DNA of 64,000 bases from Kappaphycus alvarezii (GCA_002205965.3 NADL03000753.1:1798001-1862000), one strand, 5' to 3'. Positions 1-12,741 are shown, numbered from the stretch's first letter. The notes: a model not told the origin generated them from the sequence alone. Numbers and translations: made by a program.

Positions 1-3000
1 CTTGGATAATTCAAGAATGTTAAGAGGTTGAATTCTAATGGAAAACGGTCATTTACATCCCAGGAGTAGTTTAACGTTGTCAATTGAAGCTTGGAAATAC
101 TTTATTCGCATTCTCAAGTGAGGAGCTCTTCTTTTTAGATACCTCTTAAAAGGCGGATGCACTTAGTTAAATGTTGAATTCTGTCTATAAATAGAAAATT
201 AGTAAGTCGTGGACGACAAAAATATTTCATCAGTTTATTCTATCCGCCGATAGATCTCAGGTGTAGTTGTTAGGATATAATTTCATCTTTTCGCCGGGTT
301 CCGATGGCATCTTCAGTCAATTTGCATGGTCTGTTGCATCTTTTGGCTAAAGGAAGCAGCCCAATAGAATAAAAACTACTAACGGAGTTTAATATAGTCT
401 GTATGGTTCACTAGTATACTTTCTTACCTTCAAAAGAGTTGTTGCGTCAAAACTCGTTTCATATGGGTTCGATCACTACTCTTGTTGAAAATGTGGCGGT
501 GTGGACAGAAGTAAATTTTATCAACTTCTAGGATTTTTATATCTCAAGTTTAGATAAACACTCATTGGTTGTTTCTTTTTGTAAGAACATCCACTCTAGA
601 GACTCATGTTCAGATTTTTAATATGCATCGATAAGGTTTGAATCCTAAGTATATATAAAAGCACACGCAGTATTTCCTACAAATTAATCCAAATCCGTTC
701 CATATTTTGTTGAATTTACGCTGAGAATGAAATTGGTGTCTTAGACGAAAATCTTAATAAAAGCACTTTCCAATAATTTCATGATGTTATGGCATAAATA
801 TCGGATACAAACGAAAACTTTCCAGTTAGGGATAGTTCAAACCTGAATATCTGCTTCTCTAGGTTTTATCATATTTAAAAGTGCTGGTAATCGCTTCATA
901 AATGATAAATTTTGAGCTCTTAAATTGTTTAGTATCAATAAAAATTTCTAATTATTGTTTTTAAATTCCTAGAATTGGGAAAATAAAAGTTCCTAGGTAC
1001 TTTGCAGAAATCTACTGAAGTAAACTATTTCTTTTGGAACCCTTCAATGTATCCTAATTTTAGTACGGCACTGCAGACGTGACATTATTTATTGACTAAT
1101 GTAAGGGTAGTATCATTATCTTTCTGGCTGTACCGTTGATTCATCAAATTCAAGAATACTTACTAATTTTTAATTTCAGCAATACCATATGAGAAGTAGC
1201 GGTACGTCTTCTTAGATCAGATCAATAGTTAAACATATGAATGATTTACTCTAAAAATTATTCCGTCATGTATTTTTCCGTGCCTATGTGTCCAAACTCG
1301 CTGATAGTGACGACTGAATTCTTTTCTTTCACGAATTCTATGATATTTACATCGGGAAGATCAAAACTGTTTTGCTTTCCACTGTTCAGCAAAGATTCCT
1401 CCGAGGCTAGATTATTAAAAGGTATCTTGTAACGTCTGCCCTCTTGCATAATGCTCAGAAAATTATATTTCGAAAAATATAGAGAACCTTAGGATGGCAG
1501 CAGATATCAAGGAGTGGATGTATTTTTTAAGCATATCAAGTTCTTGAGCTACGAAAAGAGACCGGAAATTTCTCGTAATTTTCTCACTGTTGCATTCAGG
1601 AACTTTCCTCAAAATTTAGGAGGATAACTAGGCCGTCTTTCTAGATTACAAATGCAATCCATGCTAGTTCCAAACTTTTGGTGATGAAAATACGCTCCTT
1701 TCACTAATTGAATCTGAACATCTCTCTAATTATCGAATCCTAATATCTCTCTTAATTAGTCAGCCGCTTCGCCGAGATACTCTCTTCTTCAGACTTTGGA
1801 CCATTGCTGAAAGAAAACTCCACCACTCCTAACTTACCACTTTTCACCTGTAAATTGTCCGATTCGATAAACGAATCAGAACCTGCGTGTTCAAAAAAAT
1901 AATATACTGTTTGCATTCCCTTGGTTCCAGGAAGTAAACTAATTACTAAAGACTAACAGACTAAGTCATCAATCTCGGAATCTATTTCCAAAAAATGATA
2001 CCTCCTATGAAAAACCCTCACGACATCATTAGAAATCCGAGTTGCCTCGCACTGCAGCACAATCACTGTACTTTCAGATGCTCCGATTAGCACAAAAATA
2101 ATTTTAATGATTCAATTATCACCGTTTTAGGTACATCAAGACATTCAAGCTACTCAGTGACAAAAATGCGTCTGAAATTTTGGCAAAAAAATATCGTCTT
2201 TTCAACTTGAAGTCGTACTGCATGATTTTATGCTCCTAGTTTCTGAAAAGGTGTAAATTTCGCTTTCTGCAACTTCTAGACCCTTTTCGAAATCATGCAA
2301 ACTAAATATTTGGCGCTGGAACGAACTTTTATGAAAATGGGTTATAACCGGAAAGACATTAGACCCTTAAGGCTCCGAAGAACTCTCTAAGGCTATAATT
2401 TGTTTTCCGTGGAATGCGGATAAATTTTTATCTCCATACAGAAATATATCACCATGTACTGCTGAAGTCGTATCGGTTGTTCACTTTCCACATCTCCTTT
2501 GGCCCAACTCGCTATGTTTTGCAGTCCAGAAAAGTGACTATGCCCTTAAAATAAGGGAAAATACCTAGCGGCGCCATGAAAGAAGGCATTTGATAAATCT
2601 CAGCCCAGCTCAGTAATATCTTTTGCATACCTTCCTCCATATGAGAACTGAAATTGTTGCCAGTCAAATCCCTTCTGAACACATCGAGTCTTTAGTATCT
2701 TCAAAAGTGTAAACCCTCTTTTTCCGCAGAAATTCGTCGATACAGTGATCTTAATATGCAGAAAATACCATCAACTGGGTCATAAATCAATTATAGATAT
2801 ATACACACTATTGGTTCCATTGTGGCCGTCATTGACGTCAAATGTTTTTCGAAAAATTCTTGGATTTTTAATTTTCTTCGTATGAGTGATGTTTCTAAAC
2901 AAATATCAATTATCATTCATAAATATAGGACAGCTAATTCTTTTGAGAAGAACTTCAGTGACCTTTTGTCAAGATTTATCTTTATGAACAGGCTTATTCG

Positions 3001-4980
3001 TTCCAGTTATTTCTTCTTCATGCACTAGTTACGAACTCAGGCTAGTTTAAAACTAGTATAGATTTTTCTTCAGCCACTAGTATTTAACTAATACTCTAAA
3101 TAACTAATGCAATATTTACCTTTCTTTTCTTTTCGTTCGGTAATCAGATTGGACCCATTTTGGAAATATGATTATATTTCTTCACCACTTCTGCCATACA
3201 TGGCAGTAAGAAATTATCTTGTTTTGAATATTTTCGACTCCTTTTCAAGTGAGCGAAAAAAGTAAGTCTGAATGTCAAGTTTAGACCCATGCAACTGTAA
3301 AGTCCTTCGCTCAGGTTTAAGAAAACCCGTTTAATCGGTCTATATAAATTTAAAATTTAATAGAAATGAATTATTTCCCAGTAACTTAAATATTGTCTAA
3401 TTAATCCTTTCACTCTCCATCCATCCTTCAAGGAAAAGCATATTAAGAATATACAGTTTTGAACCGTCCAAAATTTTTCTGTTCGCTCGCAATCGATAGT
3501 GGTAGCGTTTTCATACATTTATCGATCCCGACTGCGAAAAATTACAGATGGATACTGGTTTCATTTTATCAATTACACTCAACAAGAATATACCCATGTA
3601 TTTGTATTCTTCTAGTCATCGAAAATTTTTTTCGTTCAAAACTCGTTCTTTGAAAAGCATTCCACGAAGAAGGATTTAGAGGGCAATAATTGCTACGGAG
3701 AAAGCTCAGAGGCCCTCACTCAATGGGAGAGTGAATGTTTAACCAAAAATTAAACTCCTGAAGAAGAATGAGACCTCAAGACACTCTGTCAAGTCTTCGA
3801 GGAAAAATTCAAACCAATAGTATTTAGTTCAGCAACATCTAGCCACACCCTAACCTTTTCATGAAGACAAGTTGCACTCTCCCAGAACTCTCTCAGTGTA
3901 ACGGTGCCCGTTGCAACCTTAAGCTGTCCTTCAAGGGCTATGCGACGGGAACGCGGGATAGTGTTCATACACCATGTACAAATAAATAGCCGTTTTGATG
4001 ATAAGTTATAGTTCGCATAGTCCTCACAGATTCTGAATTCAATAGTTTCTTTCAAAAAAGGGTTTTCCAATTAGTAGTGGCACTTATCTACGAATTAGAA
4101 CCGATATTTTGAAAGTCTATTTTAAGAAAGATGATCATGGCTACAGCCACACGTGTTGCTATTGAGCAAGAGGACTTCTATGAGGGAAAGTCAAGTGAGT
4201 GTGTGTTTAAAGGCTTTCCTCTTATCAAAACCAACCCTGAACACACACTGACCACAATAACGGTACCAAAAGACCACTTTTCGATAGAAAAATAGGCGCC
4301 GTCTTTCACAGTCTCTGAACCACTCTATCAATTGGCTTTATGAGACGTTTTTGTAATCCATAAATTACACCTGGCGTAAAAAGCGTCCTCCTTTGATAGA
4401 ATCTGAAATAAAAGCTCTCGGGAGCATCGCCATAAGTTCACTCTTTACAACCAAAAATCTTGCTGCAAATCTATACATTGATGCAGCTTATGCTTTCTTA
4501 AGATAGAGATATGAGGTATTTCTGAAGATTTAGACTTTGAATTCGGTGTAAAAATTGCTATAGGTACATTTTGGGTCTAATCTGACGACATATATCGCTT
4601 CGTGGCGCCTTGACAGTGCTTTCCGGTGAATAGATTTGGAATTCAAGTTTTGCATGGACACTTCTGCTTTAAGAAATGTATTCTGGAGGTTGTAGAGTCC
4701 TTCTTTGAACCGTAGTCCCATCCTGTGCGGTACTTCTTTCCTGACCGCATACAGAAAGGCCCTTCGTCCACTCTTTCACCGGCGCATTCCATGAGCAGGT
4801 CACACTGAAAGCATTTGATTTTGTCGATTTTCAGCTCTTACCGCAGTAACGAACGTAGTGATCTGTAAGCTGGGGTATTTCATTTGTTTCCACACCAGTT
4901 TTTGGGTACTTGTACTAAGCTTTAAAGACAAGATATAACCATATGTCCCATGTCAGCGGCGTACGTGAATGTTCTTGAGA
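1..4980. other. AT-rich stretch, no recognised gene
   Basis: This AT-rich sequence has stops scattered through all six frames. The longest open frames are under 100 codons (for example 93 codons at 3789-4070 on the minus strand and 63 codons at 4530-4721 minus) and show no motif I recognise. I see no rRNA, tRNA or clear repeat. The composition matches the gene-free stretch at 46.4-50.8 kb, so it may be old decayed transposon DNA, but nothing seen proves that. Confidence 0.5.
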
Positions 4981-5008
4981 GGATAAAAACCCCATGGCAG
5001 AAGAGATG

Positions 5009-5078
5009 ATAGTGTTAAGTTGCCTGTTGATATTGTTAAGTTGTCTGTTGATTCCGTCAACAGGCAACTTAACACTAT
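5009..5078. repeat. Stem-loop with 22-bp perfect arms
   Basis: The left arm (5009-5030) is an exact reverse complement of the right arm (5057-5078). The 26-base loop contains a third, imperfect copy of the arm sequence (around 5033-5050). The structure sits in a locally GC-richer patch (4990-5540) that holds a 78-codon and a 101-codon open frame with no recognisable domain. It could be the end of a small foldback element. Confidence 0.6.
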
Positions 5079-7170
5079 TATCACGGATCTTGGCAAATCT
5101 TCAGGAAAGCAGCATCCGACAGCTGACATCAGTTATTCTAGAGGTGGCTCTGCACTATGAATCCTGGGGATCAAAAACAATGGCTGTAAAATGCACCGTG
5201 CTGCGGTTGGGTGTCTGCCTTTTAGTTTGAGCGGTTGTCATGGAAATTTGGGTTCGAGGTCGCTGAACTTGTCAGAGATAGTGTTCCCGGCTGCGCCCCG
5301 AATTGGATGCCCATGTTGCATGTTGCGGAGTTGAATGACTTGCGCGTCAATACCAAATTCAATCGCAAATCACATCAGTACTCATATCATGATTATATTT
5401 GCAGCTACCACGACCTAAGATACTCATTATGTATCAGTATATTCACCTTGCTTTTTTCCAATAACGCCCGCAGAGTACCTTCTCGAGCGAAATTGGACAA
5501 TCGTAAGCCTCTACCGCTTCGAATTGTACTTAGACTGTGACCTCGGACGCTTAGAACGTAAAAAATCGCCTATTTTATAAATTTTTCTCCTGAAGTTATG
5601 GTAAAACGCTGATCAGCAGCGCGCAATGAAAACAACTAATATAGAGTTTTTCAGTGCCAGAAAATCTTGAACATCGAAATATGCATACGCTCCAACAACC
5701 TGACCTCTTTTTCCATAATATTTCACGTACTGCACATTCTTCCAAAGTATTTCTCCAATATGATCCGGCCGGATGCGTGAGTCTGTTATCTCTCTCTTTA
5801 TGCCTCGTCAAATCTCCGTTTCTAGGCTTCTTCTTGCTATGCACTGTATGTGTGCATTCCGTTTCCCCTGATAGCTCTTTTCACATAATGTAGACCAATG
5901 AAACAGGATAAATCTCTCATCAAATCCCAGGACCAATAGCCCCATCATCTTCTTCACTTTCCACAAGGGTAAATTTGTGAAAAAGTCGCATACAATGATA
6001 AATATTAACATTTCATACTGAATCGTGAATCATGTCACTGTATCCAACCGCCAACCTAATTGGAAGCACAGAAACCTGAACTATATAACTATAAATTTTG
6101 TGCTTCCTTCAAAATTAATGGCGCCCTTCTTTCAAATTTCCTGGCGGCCAATTTAACTGCTAAAATGTAACATCCTATGGGTCTCTTGGATAAGGGATGT
6201 TCCTGAATCCTTTTTCTTCTTCTACGAATTTTTGCATCTATGTTTCTTGGAAAAAACATTCACACAATAATCGTAAATTGGTTGTGTTAAATTGTCTTTA
6301 GAAGATGTCATGATTCGCCCAAACTTCGGTACCTTGACTCAAAAAATACGACTAAAAAGTCCTACTCCCGCCGTGTTTGACCACAACAATCATCATGAAC
6401 AGGAAACTTTTCTTTTTTACTTGCTTCGCACGCCTCTGCTGACAATGTAAAAGGAATTAATACCGGCAGAAAAATTATTTCCTATAATTTTTAATTGTCT
6501 TTCATTGAAACTTTTCATGTTGAATATGGTCTCTGATCCCCCTGCCAAGTAATTGGACTCAAAAATTGGGATGTCACTATCTTATTCCTCATCCGAATCG
6601 TGCGGTCCGGTTCCGTATTGTAGTCGTCCATTTTTGCTGATCAATGGGCGGCTTTCTGGCTAGGAGGGCCATTTTGGCCTGTGCATCTGGAATACAAAAG
6701 TAATTGATTCTTTATTTTGGTGAGTTCAGGTGAGGTGAGGCGGTAAATGTGGAGACAGAGGAGAGTTGAGCTACAACCGTCTTGAATCAGGCCTGTCTAT
6801 GGTCAAGAAAGGTACCGCATGGCACTGCAGATCATGTTTAGGACCTGATTTGTTCCTAAGGAGGTACTAAATATCAATAGTTACCGATCAATTACGAAAT
6901 TGACACAGAGTTTTACCATTTTGCGCGATTGTTCTGAGTATACTATTTTATCAGGTATTTACCGCGTTAATACGGGGCGAAGACACTTTAATTTAATTGG
7001 CACTCGTTGATAAATTGGCTCATAAATACGAGTTTACTACACTCATTTCTGTATTTGACGTTTATATCATAAACGTAGTACGTTCACGTTAATTAATTAA
7101 ATGAAAACAGGAACCATCTTATCATACCTGGCGCATCCAGTAGGCTCGGTGTTCAAAATTGAACTAATAA
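5079..7170. other. No recognised gene
   Basis: Mixed-composition DNA with short open frames only, the longest being 101 codons at 5235-5540. None has a recognisable domain, and overlapping frames on both strands at 5596-5893 suggest chance openings. Nothing else could be supported. Confidence 0.45.
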
Positions 7171-7499
7171 ATTGGGGAGCACAATTTTTCATCCGCCGAC
7201 GGCCCGTTCATTCTCAGTTAACATGGCCGATCTCACCTATCTGAAATCGGACGTATTGCATCCCCACCATATCTCAAATCTAAGAAATCCCTTAATATCT
7301 TCACTGCGATACTATCTGAAGGCCCTCATGAAAGGTCCTTACCAAGAGCGAATGTTGACAGAGAGATTGCGGCTTCGCCTTCCAATGCTCCAAGGCTCCG
7401 CGCCGCCTCCGTTGATAATTCAATCCGAAATGCTACTGAGGCCAAAAGTCGTCCTCGTCAAGCTCATTTTTCACAACTCTTTCTTCTCAATGTAAAGTG

Positions 7500-8840
7500 C
7501 TCGACTGGATGATATAAACGAAGCTCAAAATGAGGAGAGAGGTATCATGTCGCAGGCGGTGGAAGATTACCGCGATATACTTTCCGTAACGTGCCACTCC
7601 CTGCTTATTAAGCTGCCAAGTTGGTGGAAAACAAGGATATTTGTATCAATATCAAGCTTGGGACGGAAAGGATCGATCAGATCGCAAGAACAGTTTCTGA
7701 TCTGGTAGTTCGGGCTGTCAATTTAAAGGACGTAAGGGGCCCCGAAAGGAAGAAGTCGGGCTGGTTTTCACAGTATTACATCGATCTATTGACATAGTTT
7801 GAAAGGGTGAAGAAACTGGGTGTTTACCTTTCCCCTTCTGTTCTGCTAAATATGGCTCAAGCCCTTGCAGAAAGCGATAATGAAATCAGGAAGTACAAGT
7901 AAGGATCGTTCTGGAATGGATAAATGATTCGTGAAAAGCTCACGTAAAGATAGGTTCAATCGTTTATGCAATCGAACAGCTTGGTTATTCAGGTTCAAAC
8001 AGGAAAAATCTCACTCCACCTCGATAAGCACTTTTTTATTGAACGCTCTATAGCTCAATAATTGGTAGAGATGAAACGCAGATTCGACACGGGGTGTCTC
8101 GATGAAGAAGTTATCCAGAATGCAGATGGAACACAAGTTGTATTTAATATGGATAATTGCCGGACTATTAGATTTGGTGGGGTTAAACCTGTGAATTAGG
8201 CCTGCATAATCGCTGTAATCGAGGATTTCACGATGATGTTAAGGATCGCGGGTGGGCGTTACGTCAAGGTTGAGGTATCAATACTTGTATTCATGAACAA
8301 AAGCTCCTCACTTCCTATCCGAAATGTCCCGGACAGCTTACCAGGTGTCTGCCGCAAATACCCAGCCAAAAAGCTGGATGGGCAATTTAAAAATTTCCAA
8401 ATGGCTTAATGAGCCCCTAGAAAGTAAGCACAGGGCTGATGTAAAAGGGTGTGTGCTTTATGTTAACAATTGCCCTGAACATAATGAAATTGGTCCAGTT
8501 CTAAACGCGTTGTTGCGCATTAATACTGCCTTACAAAAATTGCCGAAGAATGCTACCGACTTGTGCGAAACCGTAAATTCCAATATCATTTCAAAAAAAG
8601 AGATGCATAGAGAAGGCGCTAGGATGCAAGTGGATTGCTTAAAAATACAGGTAAGAACTTCTTCTTAAAGCTCGTTTCTGACTCCGTATCGGAGGTGAAA
8701 TCTCAAGTGGATAAAAATGGACTTTCTTACGCCCAGAGGGCGATGATGAGAATTTTTATGAGTTTCAATTAAAGTGGGCGATGAGAAGAGTCGCAATTAA
8801 CTAGCGAAACTGTATCAACTAGCTCCGCCGTTGATGACCC
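7500..8840 (+). pseudogene. Decayed pogo/Tigger-like DDE transposase
   Basis: Pieces of a pogo/Tigger-type (DDE_1 family) transposase can be read on the plus strand in changing frames. Around 7760-7910 is a helix-rich CENP-B-like N-terminal part (GVYLSPSVLLNMAQALAES). From about 8070 comes the catalytic core: KRRFDTGCLDEEVIQNADGT, then VFNMDNCRTI, then a segment ending in PIRNVPDSLPGV (near 8330), then WMGNLKISKWLNEPL, VLYVNNCPEHNEIG and LPKNATDLCETVNSNII (8380-8590). In this family the second acidic residue normally sits in a DN-C-x-x-H motif; here it reads NNCPEH, and the first acidic motif reads DGT rather than DET. With several frame changes and stops as well, the gene is dead. Element ends were not found. 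A longest intact piece of 114 codons lies at 8324-8668. Confidence 0.72.
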
Positions 8841-9431
8841 CTTTGACGAAAAACACATTAATGGTCGGAGTGGACCATTTCAAGCTGGGGCAAAAAGGCT
8901 GCGTTAGTCTTTCACACTCAACTAGCCTGAGAAAATGATGAAAACCGGGATGCCATCGAGGAGGCTTGAACCCAATACTCAATCAGCCGAAACGCTGATT
9001 TCCCCGCTGTGCAATCATTTGAAGCTGCACCCGTGGTCGTAAATTGCCATCGTGAATCGGACGCAGTATTCTTACATTATACAGCACTGTCTTCCTAGGG
9101 TCCATAGACTTCCGTTCATTATTCGGCCGCCGGCCAGTGTCTGATAAAAAAGTGACACACTTTTCTTCACCCTCACCACTGCTGCGCAAAGACCCGAACG
9201 GAGACAAATCCATCCCGCGATTTGTTAAAGAACTGCAGGGTGTAATTCAGAACATCACTCCTACTTCAACGGCGAAGGCAGTCATTAAAGAGCTGGTTAG
9301 TTTGCAAAATAAATGCGGTTTTTGCACCTTAATGATGGAGTATGTGTCATGAAGTGATGCAGATTACTGATGAATTAGTTTTATTTGGTGTAAATAAATA
9401 CATAGTTATGGTTAATTAACTTTCATATCTA
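8841..9431. other. Short stretch between two DNA transposons
   Basis: This holds open frames of 76 codons (minus, 8983-9213) and 71 codons (plus, 9137-9352) without a recognisable domain. It may be the downstream end of the decayed DDE element. No terminal repeat was found here. Confidence 0.35.
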
Positions 9432-9457
9432 CAGCGATGGACAAAAAGGAAAAGAAT
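9432..9457 (+). repeat. Left terminal inverted repeat of Tc1/mariner element
   Basis: The sequence CAGCGATGGACAAAAAGG directly follows TA and matches the right end read inward with a few mismatches and small gaps. Confidence 0.8.
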
Positions 9458-9672
9458 TAAGATAAACCAGCATCAATGCCTCGGCTCTCGAGATTGGTCC
9501 GTAACTTGCACTGTTATTCATATCATCGAGGACACTGAGAATGCTAGACTCATCCGTTTTATACAGAAATATTTATTTTCATGTTAAACAAGTTCATAGA
9601 TAAGACCTGGACAAGAAAATAAACACTTTTCAAAGAAAAAACCAGAGCTCTATCGTTTATTCGCTCTCAGTG

Positions 9673-10640
9673 TTAATTCTCACTTACTTCAGCAAAAATA
9701 ACTTTGATGTACATTCTGAGCATAGACGAGACAATATTATGCAACATGTATTCATCAATTTCGTCCTGACATTTCATAAGCGTCCCGACAAGCGACTCAA
9801 CTGTATCAAACCGCTTTCCGTTTCCATAGATTGCTCTAGCCAGAATACCCCACACGTGTTCAATGGGACGTAGATCTGGATTGTACGCAGGCCAATCCAA
9901 AGGCGAACATTCTCACTCCAGAACCATTCTCGTACAATTCGTGCTCGATGGCATGGGGCTCCATCTTGCATAAACATACTGTTAATTGTTAGCGCATTAG
10001 TAAACTGTAACAATTTGTCCGTCAATGTCTGCAGATACGCCTGTCCATCTAAAGAACCATTCAAACAACAAAGGGTACCTTCCTTCCACCACAGAACAAT
10101 ACTCATATCATAAATCCTCGTAATTGTGGTAAGTGAGTCTCGCGAATGTGTCCATTTGCACGCCACTCCATGTGGACCATCTAAGTTGATCTTCTTTTCC
10201 TCAGACCAGATGAAAGAAGACCATTCGTGTACACTCCGACCCCTCCTCTCCAAACACCAGTTGCGACGCAGAATGATGTGCCTTGGCTCCATTGCTGTAA
10301 AAACCTGCATCTTCTTGAACTTCATGAATTTATTGTCATGGAGACTTCGGCGGATGTTCTTCGCACTGCAGTCGAACTGCAGTCCCTTTTTTGTAGCTGC
10401 AGAATCCTTTCTAGCTCTCTTTGCTTCCCTCAAAGCCCGTTTTTCATTTGCCGTTGAAAGCTTTTCGGGCCTTCCCGGTAATTTTTTTGTTCTATACTCC
10501 TTCTGCAGCCTTAAAAGGCTGTAAACAACTGTAGGACTCTGGTTTAGATCCGCTGCGATTTCCTGCGGAAGCCATGCCTCTTGCGTAAAAGCAAGAATCT
10601 TTCCTTTTTCCTCCTCAGTTAAACTTTTTCCATGTCCCAA
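9673..10640 (-). pseudogene. Tc1/mariner transposase, one frame change
   Basis: The transposase starts at an ATG at 10640 (MGHGKSLTEEEKGKIL). Residues 1-60 form the helix-turn-helix DNA-binding part, with a GRPEKLS segment of the GRPR type near residue 55. The catalytic part follows: FIWSEEKKINLDGPHGV, then MFMQDGAPCHRARIVREWF, then WPAYNPDLRPIEHVWGIL. These match the first, second and third acidic motifs of the DDE/D superfamily. The first motif normally reads SDE; here it reads SEE, so the first catalytic aspartate looks replaced by glutamate. A single-base frame change near 9897 separates the second and third motifs; the downstream part runs on in another frame to a stop at 9673. The gene is therefore probably inactive, though otherwise almost full length for the family (about 320 residues). 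Confidence 0.85.
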
Positions 10641-10768
10641 GATGGATTGGTTGGTTTGTCAATTCTGCAAATTAGAATCACATCTATCTCAAACTGAATG
10701 GCCTGAATGATATTGGGTTGCATAGGTATAGTATTGTGTTTTTTGGTGGCTCATCGGTACTTAAAATG

Positions 10769-10794
10769 CTTTTGCTTATCATTTGTCCACCGCT
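10769..10794 (-). repeat. Right terminal inverted repeat of Tc1/mariner element
   Basis: Read inward (minus strand) it begins AGCGGTGGACAAATGATAAG and is directly followed on the plus strand by TA. It lacks the outermost C of the left repeat. Confidence 0.8.
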
Positions 10795-10929
10795 TAATCC
10801 AAAATGTTGCCTGTCTCGAAAGATAATTGCTTATTGTAGAACAGAAGAAAATAAACTTTACTTCATTGAGTATCTATCGTGTACAATGCAGGTCTGACTT
10901 TACGGTTAAGAACTATCCGGATGTTCCAT

Positions 10930-11300
10930 GTCAAGCACGTGCAGTGGGGCTCACAATAAAATCGCCATTGCAACGGAAGACCGCAGTGTGCAGCTTGTGC
11001 GCTGATAATGTCGTCTGCGGATCACTCCTGTGGTTGTGTTAAACTTCTCTGCGATGCGCGGGACGAAGTCTTCTCGGAACAGAATAGAGGTGGTGGATGG
11101 GGCACCCACGGAATCGAAAGCCAGGGTCTGCATCTTGAAGTTTAATCAAACTAGTGGGGGGTGTTCTGCGAGGGCGGCGGGATGCGGTTTACCAGTTTGC
11201 GCTCCAAGTCTTTGACTTTGTCTTAGTGGGCAATATCGGCGGCGGCGCTGGCCATTTGTGTGGCCCTTGAGCGCACGCCTTGTTTGAACAGAGAGACAAC
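10930..11300 (-). mobile_element. LINE 3' fragment (RT-family C-terminus)
   Basis: On the minus strand a broken frame contains TLAFDSVGAPSTTS, then GVIRRRHYQRTSCTLRSS and VAMAILL. The same order occurs in the LINE fragments at 18.5-19.4 kb (PLAFDSLGCPSATT) and 19.5-20.2 kb (FDSLGAPSPGT, then GVIHRRMYQRLSCTLWS). Upstream, an Ala-rich, charged helix (RSRATQMASAAADIAH) matches the helix before the same motif in the 19.1-kb copy. It is therefore a 5'-truncated, decayed end of the same non-LTR retrotransposon family. Confidence 0.6.
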
Positions 11301-11406
11301 GGTAAGGTCACAGGCTATGGGGCGGACCTGTTGGCCAGTGGGCAGGGGGGGTTGTATGAGAATGTCCGCTGTAAAACCTACATCCAAAATGCCAGTTCGT
11401 TACTAA

Positions 11407-11479
11407 GGGGAAAACGTGGGGTGATACAATATTTGAAAAATATGATCGGTTGTGGCCCGGAATATCCTACAAGGTGCTT
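11407..11479 (+). repeat. Inverted repeat, left arm
   Basis: About 73 bp that is roughly 90% identical to the reverse complement of 12742-12816, including the core TGTGGCCCGGAATATCCTAC. The two arms bound about 1.26 kb. A weaker, gapped likeness continues outward (GGGGGTTGT-type sequence near 11346 and near 12875). It could be the end of a foldback or TIR element. Confidence 0.75.
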
Positions 11480-12741
11480 ACTAAGGTGATTAGCGTAAAG
11501 TAGAATAATCAGCGCAGCTTTTTACAGGAATACCGTACACCACGCTCAATACAGTCAAATTAACTGCTTGAAACTGCGCATCTGCTCGAAAGGTGTAGTG
11601 TACATACAATCGGAATGGCAAATGGAACGCGGGTAGTAGTGTGTCATCCGGGAATCCAGGACGGCCAGGGCGATGCCAAAGCGTGACGGGCGAGTAGGGG
11701 GCACGGATGATCGTGGTGTCGGCGGGTGGCAATGGAGCAGGCTACGTTGCGGCTGCGACGGAATGCGATCCGCGAATTCGAAGACTTGGGTTGACGGCAC
11801 GAGTTGGGAGGAGTGGGAGTTGGGGTTGAGAAGTCGTGCACGCAGTTGGCCCATGACTTGCCGTCACGCTTGACCCTGCTTCGGATGGGGGTAGCCGACC
11901 AGATTGCCGGATAATAGCGTTGACTTCGGCGTCATTTGCTAGAGGGTGTGTAGGTTGAAAATGGCATTGCGAGGTGTACAAGTATGACGGCGTGATAGCA
12001 CTCTATGAACTTGACCGTCAAGCTCCGAATCGGGATGCGGAAGGGTAAGGCTCTTGTTCTGACCTACGGGGAAACGACAATTATTGCGTGAACGGAACGG
12101 AAATTACTTCAAGGCAAGAAAGTTTGCAGAGAGAATGCAGAGATCATGAAAGCGCGACCATTGATTCGAACTCTTAGTATTCCAGTGCGGCTATACACAG
12201 TACGGTACAGTGCTGTACAGTACTGTAAATATCTTAGTTCAAATTGTGTCTGTGCGGTGCACTGCACAGTACTGTACAGTACAATGCATTACAGCACAGT
12301 ACTCTACATACAGTAGGTATCGTACAATACTGCTGTAATTTGGAAAGAGCAAGTGTGCACATGCTGTACTGTACTGTACTGTATTGTACTGTACAATAGT
12401 GTGATACAGTAGTGTTACGGGTGATCGGAAAAAATAAGGTCCAGATTATGCCTGTAATGAATGTTAGACTGTTGGAAGTAATATGGGCCCTTTGAGGACT
12501 GTTGAGCAATCCTCCTGTTGGTACGGAAACGGTATATATTTACTGCCAAATTTATATTTAATTTTTATGAATGGCCAGCATACAGTCGGTACGGTAATCC
12601 ATAGTTTAGCATTGTGCGCAAGAAAAAGTTATCCCAAAAAGCCAAGCAATACTGACGTAAAATTTTGTGGCCAATGAATGGTGAGCAGAGAAAATAATTG
12701 CTGTTACAGTATGTGTTTAGGTTATATTTTCGAGTTTCGCA
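11480..12741. other. Interior of inverted-repeat pair, no clear gene
   Basis: A GC-rich part (11560-11990) is open in several frames on both strands (up to 99 codons) but shows no known domain. It is followed by TACTGTAC-rich DNA. No transposase is visible, so if the arms belong to an element it is non-autonomous. Confidence 0.45.
12190..12415. repeat. TACTGTAC/GTACAGTAC-rich low-complexity DNA
   Basis: Many overlapping copies of the self-complementary words GTACAGTAC, TACTGTAC and TGCACTGCACAG lie here, including a run of ACTGT units near 12365-12395. The same word recurs at 12925-12960, 17165-17180, 23755-23790, 24720-24830, 30000-30170 and in the copia LTRs. Confidence 0.75.

Larger units (their letters stand above)
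9432..10794 (-). mobile_element. Tc1/mariner DNA transposon, near complete
   Basis: The element is 1.36 kb, bounded by terminal inverted repeats that start CAGCGATGGACAAAAAGG on the left and, reading inward, AGCGGTGGACAAATGATAAG on the right. Each end abuts a TA dinucleotide (9430-9431 and 10795-10796), the target duplication expected of Tc1/mariner elements. The interior is almost filled by one minus-strand transposase gene with a single obvious frame change. The ends, target site and coding content agree with each other, so the boundaries are well supported. Confidence 0.85.

Noticed and set aside
5230-5290. tRNA-like B box (GGTTCGAGG)
   Set aside because: No A box at the right distance and no cloverleaf arms could be formed.
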